Shown: piece by piece, positions 18,084 through 25,567 of the stretch
How positions within the stretch are numbered: position 1 is the stretch's first letter
Layout of the letters: every line of letters starts with the position of its first letter
Assembly (NCBI RefSeq): GCF_004187715.1
Contig: NZ_QZWF01000008.1
Coordinates: 124,001-188,000, forward strand
Origin: Streptomyces sp. F001
GTDB taxonomy: Bacteria > Actinomycetota > Actinomycetes > Streptomycetales > Streptomycetaceae
Reading direction: 5' to 3'
Length of the DNA: 64,000 nt
Program-made: the position numbers and the translations under genes
The notes under the pieces: model-generated
The model's input: the letters and a program-made list of their open reading frames with translations, nothing else
Told to the model about the DNA's origin: nothing
Database searches by the model: none

Positions 18084-18500
18084 TCACCGACCACATTCGA
18101 ACCACACGGTCTTGCCGCCTCTCGCCCGGCGATCCACCCCCCACTTGTCGACCATCGCGTCCAGCAGGACGAGGCCCCGACCGCACTCGGCGTCCGGTGA
18201 CAACTCGCCAGGCAACAGCGGGACTTGTGGCGAGCTGTCCGTCACCTCCACCCTCACGCCCTCCGTCCGCCGCAGAACCAGCAGCGTGCAGCGGCGGTTC
18301 CGGACGTGGCGCACGACGTTGGCGACCAGCTCCGTCACGGCGAGTTCCACGGCGTCGGCCAGCTCCGGCATGTCCCACTCCGCCAGGAGCGAGCGGACGA
18401 TGCGGCGGATGTGGCGCGCCGAGTGCTCGCTGACCGTGAGGCTCATGCGGTACTGGACGGGGCGGGGGGCCAAGTAGGCGGGGGGAATGTATTCGTTCAC
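18084..18500 (-). CDS. HATPase (anti-sigma-factor-type) ATP-binding protein
   Basis: A 138-residue GHKL-type ATPase domain of the RsbW/SpoIIAB-like HATPase_c_2 class. N box: AVELAVTELVANVVRHV; G1: DSSPQVP-type loop; G2: ECGRGLVLLDAMVDKWGV. Streptomyces has dozens of these, usually paired with XRE/DUF5753 regulators and DUF397 proteins. GTG 18500 is preferred, with GGCAGG eleven bases away, to the GTG at 18524. It ends 86 bases before the EACC1 start on the same strand, so cotranscription with the caspase module is possible; it is divergent from the XRE gene. Confidence 0.85.
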   Translation of the reverse strand: MNEYIPPAYLAPRPVQYRMSLTVSEHSARHIRRIVRSLLAEWDMPELADAVELAVTELVANVVRHVRNRRCTLLVLRRTEGVRVEVTDSSPQVPLLPGELSPDAECGRGLVLLDAMVDKWGVDRRARGGKTVWFECGR

Positions 18501-18592
18501 ACGACGAGACTGACCTGCCGTCACTACGCTGGGCTACGGAACGGATACAACAGGTCCCGAAGTGGACCGAGTTGCGTGAGAGGGGCCGCCGC

Positions 18593-19441
18593 GTGACCCA
18601 CATCAACACCCTCGACCCGGGCGCCTCGCCACTCGACTACTACGGCTTCGAGCTACGGCGGTACCGCGAGGCCGCCGGCCTGACCCAGAAGCAGCTCGGG
18701 AGCATCGTCTACTGCACCGGCTCGCTGGTCGGCCAGATCGAGACGGCCCGGAAGCTGCCGACGTTGCAGTTCAGTGAGCGGGCGGATATTGCGCTGGGGA
18801 CGGGTGGGTTACTGTCCCGGTTGCTTGAGCTGGTGATGCGTAGTCAACTTCCGGCCTGGTTTCAGCAGGTGGCGGAGTTGGAGGCGCGGGTGGTCGAGAT
18901 CGGCACCTTCCAGACGCACATGGTGCATGGACTCCTGCAGACCAAGGAGTACGCACGTGCCGTGCTCGGCGTGCTGGACGACACCGACCTCGACGACCGC
19001 ACCGAGGTGCGGCTGGCTCGTCAGCGCATCTTTGAGAAGGTGGAACCACCGGTCTTCTGGGCGATCCTCAGCGAGGCCGCGCTGTACCAGGAAGTTGGCG
19101 GGCCGGAGACCATGCGTGGCCAACTGGCCCACCTGTTGTCCTTCGAGAGCAATCCTCGGATCAACATCCAGGTGCTGCCGTTCTCGGCTGGAGCGCACGC
19201 GGGACTAACAGGCTCATACACACTCTTCCGCTTCGCGAGCGACCCGGACATCGTCTACATGGAGGGCTACGGGAGCGGGCATCCGACCGCCAACCCGGAC
19301 ACCGTCAAGAACTGCTCGCTCCGTTACGATCATCTTCAGGCCGCCGCCCTCTCCCTCAGGGACTCGGCGGAGCTGATCCGACGCGTGATGGAGGAACGCT
19401 ATGGAGAGCAACGCGATCCCGATGGGGACTCGGTGGCGTAA
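18593..19441 (+). CDS. XRE-family regulator with DUF5753 domain (Scr1/WhiJ-like)
   Basis: A 282-residue regulator. Residues 17-60 form an XRE helix-turn-helix (AGLTQKQLGSIVYCTGSLVG then QIETARKLP). The remainder is DUF5753, with the typical WFQQVAELEARVVEIGTFQ and FSAGAHAGLTGSYTLFRF blocks, thought to sense a ligand or partner. GTG 18593 has GAGAGGGGCC upstream. The end overlaps the DUF397 gene by 41 bases, the classic arrangement in Streptomyces development and antibiotic-control loci of the WhiJ type. Divergent from the HATPase and caspase module, so it may control that promoter. Confidence 0.9.
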   Translation: MTHINTLDPGASPLDYYGFELRRYREAAGLTQKQLGSIVYCTGSLVGQIETARKLPTLQFSERADIALGTGGLLSRLLELVMRSQLPAWFQQVAELEARVVEIGTFQTHMVHGLLQTKEYARAVLGVLDDTDLDDRTEVRLARQRIFEKVEPPVFWAILSEAALYQEVGGPETMRGQLAHLLSFESNPRINIQVLPFSAGAHAGLTGSYTLFRFASDPDIVYMEGYGSGHPTANPDTVKNCSLRYDHLQAAALSLRDSAELIRRVMEERYGEQRDPDGDSVA

Positions 19442-19682
19442 GTCCAGCTACAGCAGCGACCAAGGCGGCGAATGCGTCGAATGCGCGCCGCTCGGGCCCC
19501 TGGCCTGGCGCAAGTCTTCGTACAGCAGCGATCAAGGCGGATCCTGCGTCGAAATCGCCGAAGCCCCCCACACCACCCTCGCCATCCGCGACTCCAAGAA
19601 CCCGGCGGGACCGATCCTCACCCTCGGCCCCGCCGCGTTCACCACGTTCGTCGGCTGGACGGCGACTACAGCCGCTGAATGA
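19401..19682 (+). CDS. DUF397 protein with two tandem copies of the domain core
   Basis: A 93-residue protein. The core WRKSSYSSDQGGECVECA occurs near residues 12-29 and again, nearly identical (WRKSSYSSDQGGSCVEIA), near 36-53, followed by the usual C-terminus LAIRDSKNPAGPILTLGP. Single-domain DUF397 proteins are about 60-65 residues, so this is an internal duplication of the first half. ATG 19401 follows GGAGGAACGCT. It overlaps the XRE gene upstream and the thiolase gene tail-to-tail by 17 bases. DUF397 proteins are reported as small antagonists or partners of WhiJ-like regulators. Confidence 0.9.
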   Translation: MESNAIPMGTRWRKSSYSSDQGGECVECAPLGPLAWRKSSYSSDQGGSCVEIAEAPHTTLAIRDSKNPAGPILTLGPAAFTTFVGWTATTAAE

Positions 19683-20835
19683 TCGTGCCGGTGGCCAGTC
19701 CGCCCCCCGCACACATCGTCACCAGCGCGAACTCCTTGTCCGCCCGCTCCAGTTCATGAAGCGCGGTCGTGATCAGCCGGGCCCCGGTGGCCCCCACCGG
19801 GTGCCCGAGCGCGATCGCACCGCCGTTGACGTTGACCTTCTCCAGGTCCTGTTCGAAGACCTGCGCCCAGCTCAACACGACGGACGCGAAGGCCTCGTTG
19901 ATCTCCACCAGGTCGATGTCCTTCAGGGACATCCCGGCCTTCCCCAGCACCGCCTTCGTCGCGTCGATCGGCCCGTCGAGATGGAAGTGGGGGTCGGCCC
20001 CCACCAATGCCTGCGCCACGATCCGCGCCCTCGGCCTCAGCTTCAGCGCACGCGCCATCCGCTTCGACGCCCACATGATCGCCGCCGCGCCGTCGCTGAT
20101 CTGCGACGAGTTGCCCGCCGTATGGACAGCCGTCGGCATGATGGGCTTGAGGCTTGCCAGCGCCTCCATGGACGTGTCGCGCAGCCCCTCGTCCTTGTCG
20201 ACGAGCCGCCACATGCCCTGCCCGGCGCGCTGTTCCTCCTCGGTCGTGGGGACCTGGACGGCGAACGTCTCCCTCTTGAACCGCTCCTCGGCCCAGGCGG
20301 TGGCGGCCCGTTCCTGCGAGACCAGGCCGAGGGAGTCGACGTTCTCCCGGGTCAGCCCCCGGTGGCGGGCGATGCGCTCCGCCGCCTCGAACTGATTGGG
20401 GAGGTCGACGTTCCACTCGTCGGGGAACGGCTTCCCGGGCCCGTGCTTCGACCCCGACCCCAGCGGCACCCGCGACATCGACTCGACGCCGCACGAGATC
20501 CCGACGTCGATGACGCCTGCCGCGATGAGGTTGGCGACCATGTGTGACGCCTGTTGCGACGAACCGCACTGACAGTCGACCGTTGTGGCCGCCGTCTCGT
20601 AGGGCAGGCCCATGGTCAGCCAGGCCGTGCGCGCGGGGTTCATGGACTGTTCGCCGGCGTGGGTGACCGTGCCGCCGACGATCTGTTCGACGCAGTCGGC
20701 GGGGATGCCGGTGCGGCCGAGGAGTTCGCGGTAGGTCTCGCCCAGGAGGTAGGCGGGGTGGAGGTTGGCGAGCGCGCCGCCGCGCTTGCCGATGGGGGTG
20801 CGTACGGCTTCGACGATCACGGGTTCGGCGGCCAT
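19666..20835 (-). CDS. Acetyl-CoA acyltransferase, FadA5-like steroid thiolase
   Basis: A 389-residue type-I thiolase. The nucleophile is Cys90 in DCQCGSSQQ; the other catalytic residues are in NGGAIALGHPVGATGAR and TMCAGGGLATG. The sequence closely resembles mycobacterial FadA5, which performs the thiolytic step in cholesterol side-chain degradation. It is divergent from a CYP125-like gene, as the fadA5 and cyp125 genes lie together in Mycobacterium, and has a KstR-type box 54 bases upstream. General beta-oxidation is an alternative, but gene pairing and operator favour a sterol or isoprenoid side chain. No strong ribosome site beyond GGAGGCGGGTCC near ATG 20835. Confidence 0.85.
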   Translation of the reverse strand: MAAEPVIVEAVRTPIGKRGGALANLHPAYLLGETYRELLGRTGIPADCVEQIVGGTVTHAGEQSMNPARTAWLTMGLPYETAATTVDCQCGSSQQASHMVANLIAAGVIDVGISCGVESMSRVPLGSGSKHGPGKPFPDEWNVDLPNQFEAAERIARHRGLTRENVDSLGLVSQERAATAWAEERFKRETFAVQVPTTEEEQRAGQGMWRLVDKDEGLRDTSMEALASLKPIMPTAVHTAGNSSQISDGAAAIMWASKRMARALKLRPRARIVAQALVGADPHFHLDGPIDATKAVLGKAGMSLKDIDLVEINEAFASVVLSWAQVFEQDLEKVNVNGGAIALGHPVGATGARLITTALHELERADKEFALVTMCAGGGLATGTIIQRL

Positions 20836-20888
20836 GGAGGCGGGTCCTCTCGTCCGGAACCAGGCAGAACCGGTCCAGAACCAGTAAC

Positions 20889-20902
20889 TAGTACGTGTTC
20901 TA
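20889..20902. promoter_or_regulatory. KstR-like box upstream of the thiolase gene
   Basis: TAGTACGTGTTCTA is a near-perfect palindrome. Relative to TnnAACnnGTTnnA one half-site is TAC instead of AAC; the other is exact. It lies 54 bases before the thiolase start. Confidence 0.55.
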
Positions 20903-20997
20903 GTTCCGAGTGCAGTCTGCTGACGTGATGTACATCACCGCAAGGGTCTTGCACGCGATTGGGCTCCAATTCGGGGTGCCGTACCTCTTGCGAGTTG

Positions 20998-21011
20998 TAG
21001 AACCCGTTACT
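20998..21011. promoter_or_regulatory. KstR-like box upstream of the CYP125-like gene
   Basis: TAGAACCCGTTACT matches TnnAACnnGTTnnA except at the last base. It lies 72 bases before the P450 start, so each of the two divergent genes has its own box. Confidence 0.6.
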
Positions 21012-21082
21012 ACCTTCACGGCGATTCCGTGTTCTGATGCCCCGTCAGATCAGCTCGCATCGTCAGATGGCTGGAGCCGCCG

Positions 21083-22318
21083 ATGCCCTGTCCAGCGCTT
21101 CCCGAAGGGTTCGACTTCACCGACCCCGATCTGCTGCACCACCGTGTGCCCCTCCCGGAGTTCGCCGAACTGCGCCGCGTCGAACCGGTCCGCTGGATCG
21201 CTCAGCCCGCGGGGCTCGCCGGCTTCCAGGACGAGGGCTACTGGGCCGTCACCCGGCACGCCGACGTCAAGTACGTCTCCACCCACCCGGAGCTCTTCTC
21301 CTCGTACCTCAACACCGCGATCATCCGCTTCAACGAGCACATCGAGCGCGACGCGATCGACGCCCAGCGGCTGATCCTGCTGAACATGGACCCGCCGGAA
21401 CACACCCGGGTCCGTCAGATCATCCAGCGCGGGTTCACGCCCCGGGCCATCCGGGCGCTGGAGGAGCGGCTGCGGGCGCGGGCGCACTCCATCGTCGAGA
21501 CCGCCCGGGGGCACTCGGGCCCCTTCGACTTCGTCACCGAGGTCGCCTGCGAACTGCCCCTGCAGGCGATAGCCGAACTGATCGGCATCCCGCAGGACGA
21601 CCGGGCGAAAATCTTCGAGTGGTCGAACAAGATGATCGCGTACGACGACCCGGAGTACGCCATCACCGAGGAGGTCGGCGCCGAGTCGGCCACCGAACTC
21701 ATCGCGTACGCCATGAACATGGCCGCCGACCGCAAGCAGTGCCCGGCGAAGGACATCGTCACCACGCTGGTCGCGGCGGAGGACGAGGGCAACCTGGGCT
21801 CGGACGAGTTCGGCTTCTTCGTGCTGATGCTGGCCGTGGCGGGCAACGAGACGACCCGCAACGCCATCACGCACGGCATGCACGCCTTCCTCACCCACCC
21901 CGACCAGTGGGAGCTGTACAAGAGGGAGCGGCCGGAGACGGCGGCCGAGGAGATCGTGCGCTGGGCGACCCCCGTCGTCTCCTTCCAGCGGACGGCCACG
22001 CAGGACACCGAACTCGGCGGCAAGCTGATCCGCAAGGGCGACCGGGTCGGCATCTTCTACTCCTCCGCCAACCACGACCCCGAGGTCTTCACCGACCCCG
22101 GCACCTTCGACATCACCCGCGACCCGAACCCCCACCTCGGCTTCGGCGGGGGCGGCCCCCACTACTGCCTGGGCAAGTCGCTGGCCGTCCTGGAGATCGA
22201 GCTCATCTTCAACGCGATCGCCGACGCGATGCCCGACCTGCGGCTCGCGGGCTACCCACGACGTCTGCGCTCGGCGTGGATCAACGGCGTGAAGGAGCTC
22301 CGGGTCACCGCCGGCTGA
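21083..22318 (+). CDS. Cytochrome P450, CYP125-like
   Basis: A 411-residue soluble bacterial P450. The I-helix oxygen-activation motif is AGNETTRNA (about 253-261), the ExxR motif is in EEIVRWATPVVSFQRTA, and the haem ligand Cys362 is in FGGGGPHYCLGKSLA. The distal region and the phrase ILLNMDPPEHTRVR are typical of CYP125, which oxidises the C26 methyl of cholesterol or cholestenone to the acid in actinobacteria. ATG 21083 has CTGGAGCC upstream. Needs an external ferredoxin; the [3Fe-4S] ferredoxin at 2893-3126 is a candidate. Divergent from FadA5-like thiolase, each with a KstR-like operator. Confidence 0.9.
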   Translation: MPCPALPEGFDFTDPDLLHHRVPLPEFAELRRVEPVRWIAQPAGLAGFQDEGYWAVTRHADVKYVSTHPELFSSYLNTAIIRFNEHIERDAIDAQRLILLNMDPPEHTRVRQIIQRGFTPRAIRALEERLRARAHSIVETARGHSGPFDFVTEVACELPLQAIAELIGIPQDDRAKIFEWSNKMIAYDDPEYAITEEVGAESATELIAYAMNMAADRKQCPAKDIVTTLVAAEDEGNLGSDEFGFFVLMLAVAGNETTRNAITHGMHAFLTHPDQWELYKRERPETAAEEIVRWATPVVSFQRTATQDTELGGKLIRKGDRVGIFYSSANHDPEVFTDPGTFDITRDPNPHLGFGGGGPHYCLGKSLAVLEIELIFNAIADAMPDLRLAGYPRRLRSAWINGVKELRVTAG

Positions 22319-22323
22319 TGTGC

Positions 22324-22377
22324 TCGAGGGAGGCAGAAGCAACCCCATCCCTCACGCCCCGCCTCTGCCTCCCTCGA
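22324..22377. terminator. Inverted repeat after the P450 gene
   Basis: TCGAGGGAGGCAGA (22324-22337) and TCTGCCTCCCTCGA (22364-22377) are perfect 14-base complements separated by 26 bases. Lies between convergent genes and can serve both directions. Confidence 0.75.
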
Positions 22378-22466
22378 ACTCCGCGATGTCGCAGCCGACC
22401 GGGGCACGGCTGGTGGCGGGGCGGGATGCGACCCGCAACCATGTGGCGGGACGGCCCCCTGCTGCT

Positions 22467-23003
22467 CTACGTCCGGTCGGCGATCGGCCGCAGCTCGACC
22501 CGCAGGTCGTTCTGGCCGATCGCGCGGACACTGTCCACGGTCACATCTTCCACCAGCGACTTCCCAGGCGCGATCTCTTCCCCGGAGTCGATGATCCCGT
22601 CGTAGAGGTTCACCTCATGTCCGTCGGGGCTGGCGAACACCAGCAGCTGGGCGCGGATCCGCCGGGGAGTGGTGTCGGTGTTGGTCACCACCACCGGCAG
22701 TCGTGCCGTGCGCATCTCCCGGTCTTCCCACACGGCCTTGTGCACGCGGATGCCGGGATTCTTCAGGGAGGCCACCACCTGCCCCAGCGCGGCTTCCTCG
22801 TTCCCGTTCAGGCGTTCCCCGATGGGTGTCGCCGACGGTGACGGTGGCGAGCCCGCCGCAGTGGCGGCGTAGTCCGCTTCGACGCTGCGGGCGAACTCCA
22901 CGGCGCCCCACGCAGCGCCCCCAGCCAGGACACCGCCGATGATGAGCATGCCCACGACTCCGGTCCGTCCAGCCCGTCCCTGATCACCTCCCGTGCCCCG
23001 CAC
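22467..23003 (-). CDS. Membrane-anchored hypothetical protein
   Basis: A 178-residue protein with a short basic N-terminus, one membrane helix (MLIIGGVLAGGAAWGAVEFA, about residues 18-37), a Ser/Pro linker and an extracytoplasmic beta-rich domain beginning near NGNEEAALGQVV. The phrases VVVTNTDTTPRRIRAQLLVF and IDSGEEIAPGKSLVEDV resemble FxLYD/DUF4352-like immunoglobulin-fold domains. I cannot give a function. GTG 23003 is preferred because GGGGAGGG lies eight bases upstream; an ATG at 23051 has no ribosome site. Gene order places it tail-to-tail with the P450. Confidence 0.7.
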   Translation of the reverse strand: MRGTGGDQGRAGRTGVVGMLIIGGVLAGGAAWGAVEFARSVEADYAATAAGSPPSPSATPIGERLNGNEEAALGQVVASLKNPGIRVHKAVWEDREMRTARLPVVVTNTDTTPRRIRAQLLVFASPDGHEVNLYDGIIDSGEEIAPGKSLVEDVTVDSVRAIGQNDLRVELRPIADRT

Positions 23004-23127
23004 TGCGCACCCTCCCCATCCCCGGCCCCTCCCCGAGGCCGCTATGTTCATGACAGGGCGAAGCTGATCACGTCGGCAGGCCGGCGTAAAGCCCCTTCGG
23101 TCACACAACCGCGGGTGGCACCAGCCA

Positions 23128-25224
23128 TCAGCTCACGGCGGGGTGCTTCACCTCTGCCACAGGCTCCGCATCGGCCTCTGCCACCGCGACCGTTGTCCGC
23201 GCCCGCGGCCCCTGGAACACGTATGCCAGGCCGAACCCGGCGCCCACGACCAGGGCGCCGCCCACCGCGTCCAGAACCCAGTGGTTGCCGGTCGCGACGA
23301 TCGCCGAGAGCGTGAAGAAGGGGTGCAGCAGGCCCAGGGCCTTCATCCACCCCTTCGGCGCGACGATCGCGATCACGACCCCGCACCACAGCGACCATCC
23401 GAAGTGCAGTGACGGCATCGCGGCGTACTGGTTGGTGAGCGCTGTCAGGGTGCCGTAGTCCGGCTGGGAGAAGTCCTGGACGCCGTGGACCGTGTCGATG
23501 ATGCCGTGGTCCGGCATCAGGCGGGGCGGGGCGAGGGGGTAGGCCCAGAAGCCGACGAGTGCGAGGAGTGTGGTCAGGCCCAGGGTCGAGCGGCCCCAGC
23601 GGTAGTCGACCGGGCGGCGCCAGTAGAGGACGCCGAGGACGGTCAGCGGGACGACGAAGTGGAAGGACGTGTAGTAGAAGTCGAAGAACTGCCGCAGCCA
23701 GTCGATCTTGACGACCGCGTGGTTGGCCCAGCGTTCGATGTCGAGGTGCAGGATCCGCTCCAGCGAGAGGATCTGCTCGCCGTGGTGCTCGGCACGCTCC
23801 CTGCCCCCGGAGATCGTGCCGCCCGTCGCCGCCAGCCGGACCTGGGAGTACGCGGCGTAGGTGACGCGTATGAGGAGCAGTTCCAGCAGGAGGTTCGGGC
23901 GGCCGAGCACCCGGCGCAGGAACGGCAGCAGCGGGATGCGCTGCCAGCGGGCCGGGACCGGCGGCGCGTACTGGGTGGGGATCGGGGAGCGGTAGTACGG
24001 CGACGTACGCGACAGGAACGGTACGACCGTGGCGGCGGCGATCGCCGCGAGCAGGACGACGTTGTCGCGCAGCGGGTGGAGGGCGGCCATGTTCGGCAGG
24101 ATCATCTTCGCCGGGAGTGTCATGACCACGACCACGGCCACCGGCCACACCAGCCGGTCGGAGGCCCGTTTGCCGACCCGGCCGACGACCGCGAGGAGGA
24201 CCCAGAGGAGCTGGTGCTGCCAGGCGGTGGGAGAGACCACTATCGCCGCGCAGCCCGTGATCGCGACGGCGAGCAGGAGCTGCCCGTCGTGGGCGTAGCG
24301 GACGGCGCGGCGCAGGCCGAGGGCGGCGATCCCGGCGCCCAGCACCAGGAAGACAGCGATCTCCAGCGGGCCGGACAGGCCCAGGCGAAGCAGGGCGCCG
24401 TGCAGGGACTGGTTGGCGAGATCGTCGGCCCGGCCGCCGAGACCGACGCCGGCCAGGTGGTGCACCCAGTAGGTGTACGAGTCGTGCGGCATCGCCGCCC
24501 AGGCGAGCGCGGTGCAGGCGGCGAAGGTCGCGCCGAGCCAGGCGGCGGCGTTGCGGCGGCCGGTGAACCACAGCAGCGGGGCGAACAGCAGCACGGTCGG
24601 CTGGAAGGCGGCGGCGACACCGATCAGGGCGCCGCCGGCCCGCTCTCCGCGTACGGCGAAGCAGCCGAGCAGGACGAGCAGGACGGGGATGATGCTGGTC
24701 TGGCCGAGCCAGAAGGCGTTGCGCACCGGCAGCGACAGCATCAGCAGGCAGATCGCCACGGGTGCGGCGAACAGCGAGCTGCGGCGGCTCACCGGCTGCG
24801 GCAGGGCGCGCGCGGCGACCAGGCCGAGCGCGACGACGAGCAGCAGCGTGCCGAAGGTCCAGCCCCAGCCGAGTGTCTGTTCTGCGGAACGGGTGAGGGG
24901 TTTGAGGACGAGGCCGCCGAAGGGGGTGCCGGTGAAGCGCGTGGAGTCGTACAGCGAGCCCTCCACGTGCAGCACACCGTCCGGGCCGACCCAGGTCTCC
25001 AGGTCCGTCAGCCGCTCTCCCCTGGGCGTGCTGAGGACGACGGCCAGCTGCCGTACGGCGAGGATCGCGGCGACCAGCCACAGTCCCAGCCGCGCCGCGC
25101 GCTGCCGTGCCCCGGCCGTGCCGACGGCCGCCGCCCCGAAGGCTCCCCCCGGTCTCCCGGTGCGCTCCGCATTCGCCACGCCTCGCGGCCCTCCCGCCCC
25201 GTTCGTCCCACGTGTCCCACGCAT
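23128..25224 (-). CDS. Bifunctional GT87 glycosyltransferase / PAP2 phosphatase
   Basis: A 698-residue polytopic membrane protein. The N-terminal 400 residues have about ten helices and match GT87/DUF2029 polyprenyl-phosphate-dependent mannosyltransferases, with a luminal aspartate region after helix 1 (ERLTDLETWVG). The C-terminal 250 residues are a PAP2 phosphatase with AAMPSLHFGW and GNHWVLDAVGG. Such fusions are known in Actinobacteria and probably couple sugar transfer from a lipid carrier with release of the carrier phosphate during cell-envelope glycan synthesis. ATG 25224 is chosen, with AAAGGGA six bases upstream; an in-frame ATG at 25245 is weaker. The tail AVAEADAEPVAEV is low complexity. 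Confidence 0.88.
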   Translation of the reverse strand: MRGTRGTNGAGGPRGVANAERTGRPGGAFGAAAVGTAGARQRAARLGLWLVAAILAVRQLAVVLSTPRGERLTDLETWVGPDGVLHVEGSLYDSTRFTGTPFGGLVLKPLTRSAEQTLGWGWTFGTLLLVVALGLVAARALPQPVSRRSSLFAAPVAICLLMLSLPVRNAFWLGQTSIIPVLLVLLGCFAVRGERAGGALIGVAAAFQPTVLLFAPLLWFTGRRNAAAWLGATFAACTALAWAAMPHDSYTYWVHHLAGVGLGGRADDLANQSLHGALLRLGLSGPLEIAVFLVLGAGIAALGLRRAVRYAHDGQLLLAVAITGCAAIVVSPTAWQHQLLWVLLAVVGRVGKRASDRLVWPVAVVVVMTLPAKMILPNMAALHPLRDNVVLLAAIAAATVVPFLSRTSPYYRSPIPTQYAPPVPARWQRIPLLPFLRRVLGRPNLLLELLLIRVTYAAYSQVRLAATGGTISGGRERAEHHGEQILSLERILHLDIERWANHAVVKIDWLRQFFDFYYTSFHFVVPLTVLGVLYWRRPVDYRWGRSTLGLTTLLALVGFWAYPLAPPRLMPDHGIIDTVHGVQDFSQPDYGTLTALTNQYAAMPSLHFGWSLWCGVVIAIVAPKGWMKALGLLHPFFTLSAIVATGNHWVLDAVGGALVVGAGFGLAYVFQGPRARTTVAVAEADAEPVAEVKHPAVS

Positions 25225-25567
25225 GGGTCCCTTTGCGATCCTCATGAGGCTCGCACCACCCCCGAAGGGGGGGACGCAGGCAACCCCCGCTTCACCTGAC
25301 GTCCGCTCTCCTTTTGTCCGGAAGACGATAGTCGGAGGGGGGTCGGGTTGCCTCCATCGGGCGCGAGATGGATCACAGTCGGCGCCGGAATGACGGGTTC
25401 CGGGGCGGGCCGACGCTCCTGGACATACGGCTTTTACCTACCCCATACAGCGAAACGACCACGGTACGTAATCAGGACAAGTGACCCTATGGTCGCTTTT
25501 TGGCCTGCCGCCGTCGACGCCGGACGGGCCCGCCCCTGTCCCCGTCGAAAGGTAGGCGAGCGAAGTT
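25225..25567. other. Divergent intergenic region before the ProP-like symporter
   Basis: No gene seen. It contains a small CCCCC-GAA-GGGGG hairpin (25259-25271) and an AT-richer segment from about 25430 to 25500. Within that, AAACGACCA (25451-25459) and TGGTCGCTT (25491-25499) are inverted with one mismatch, a possible operator for the transporter gene. Confidence 0.35.
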
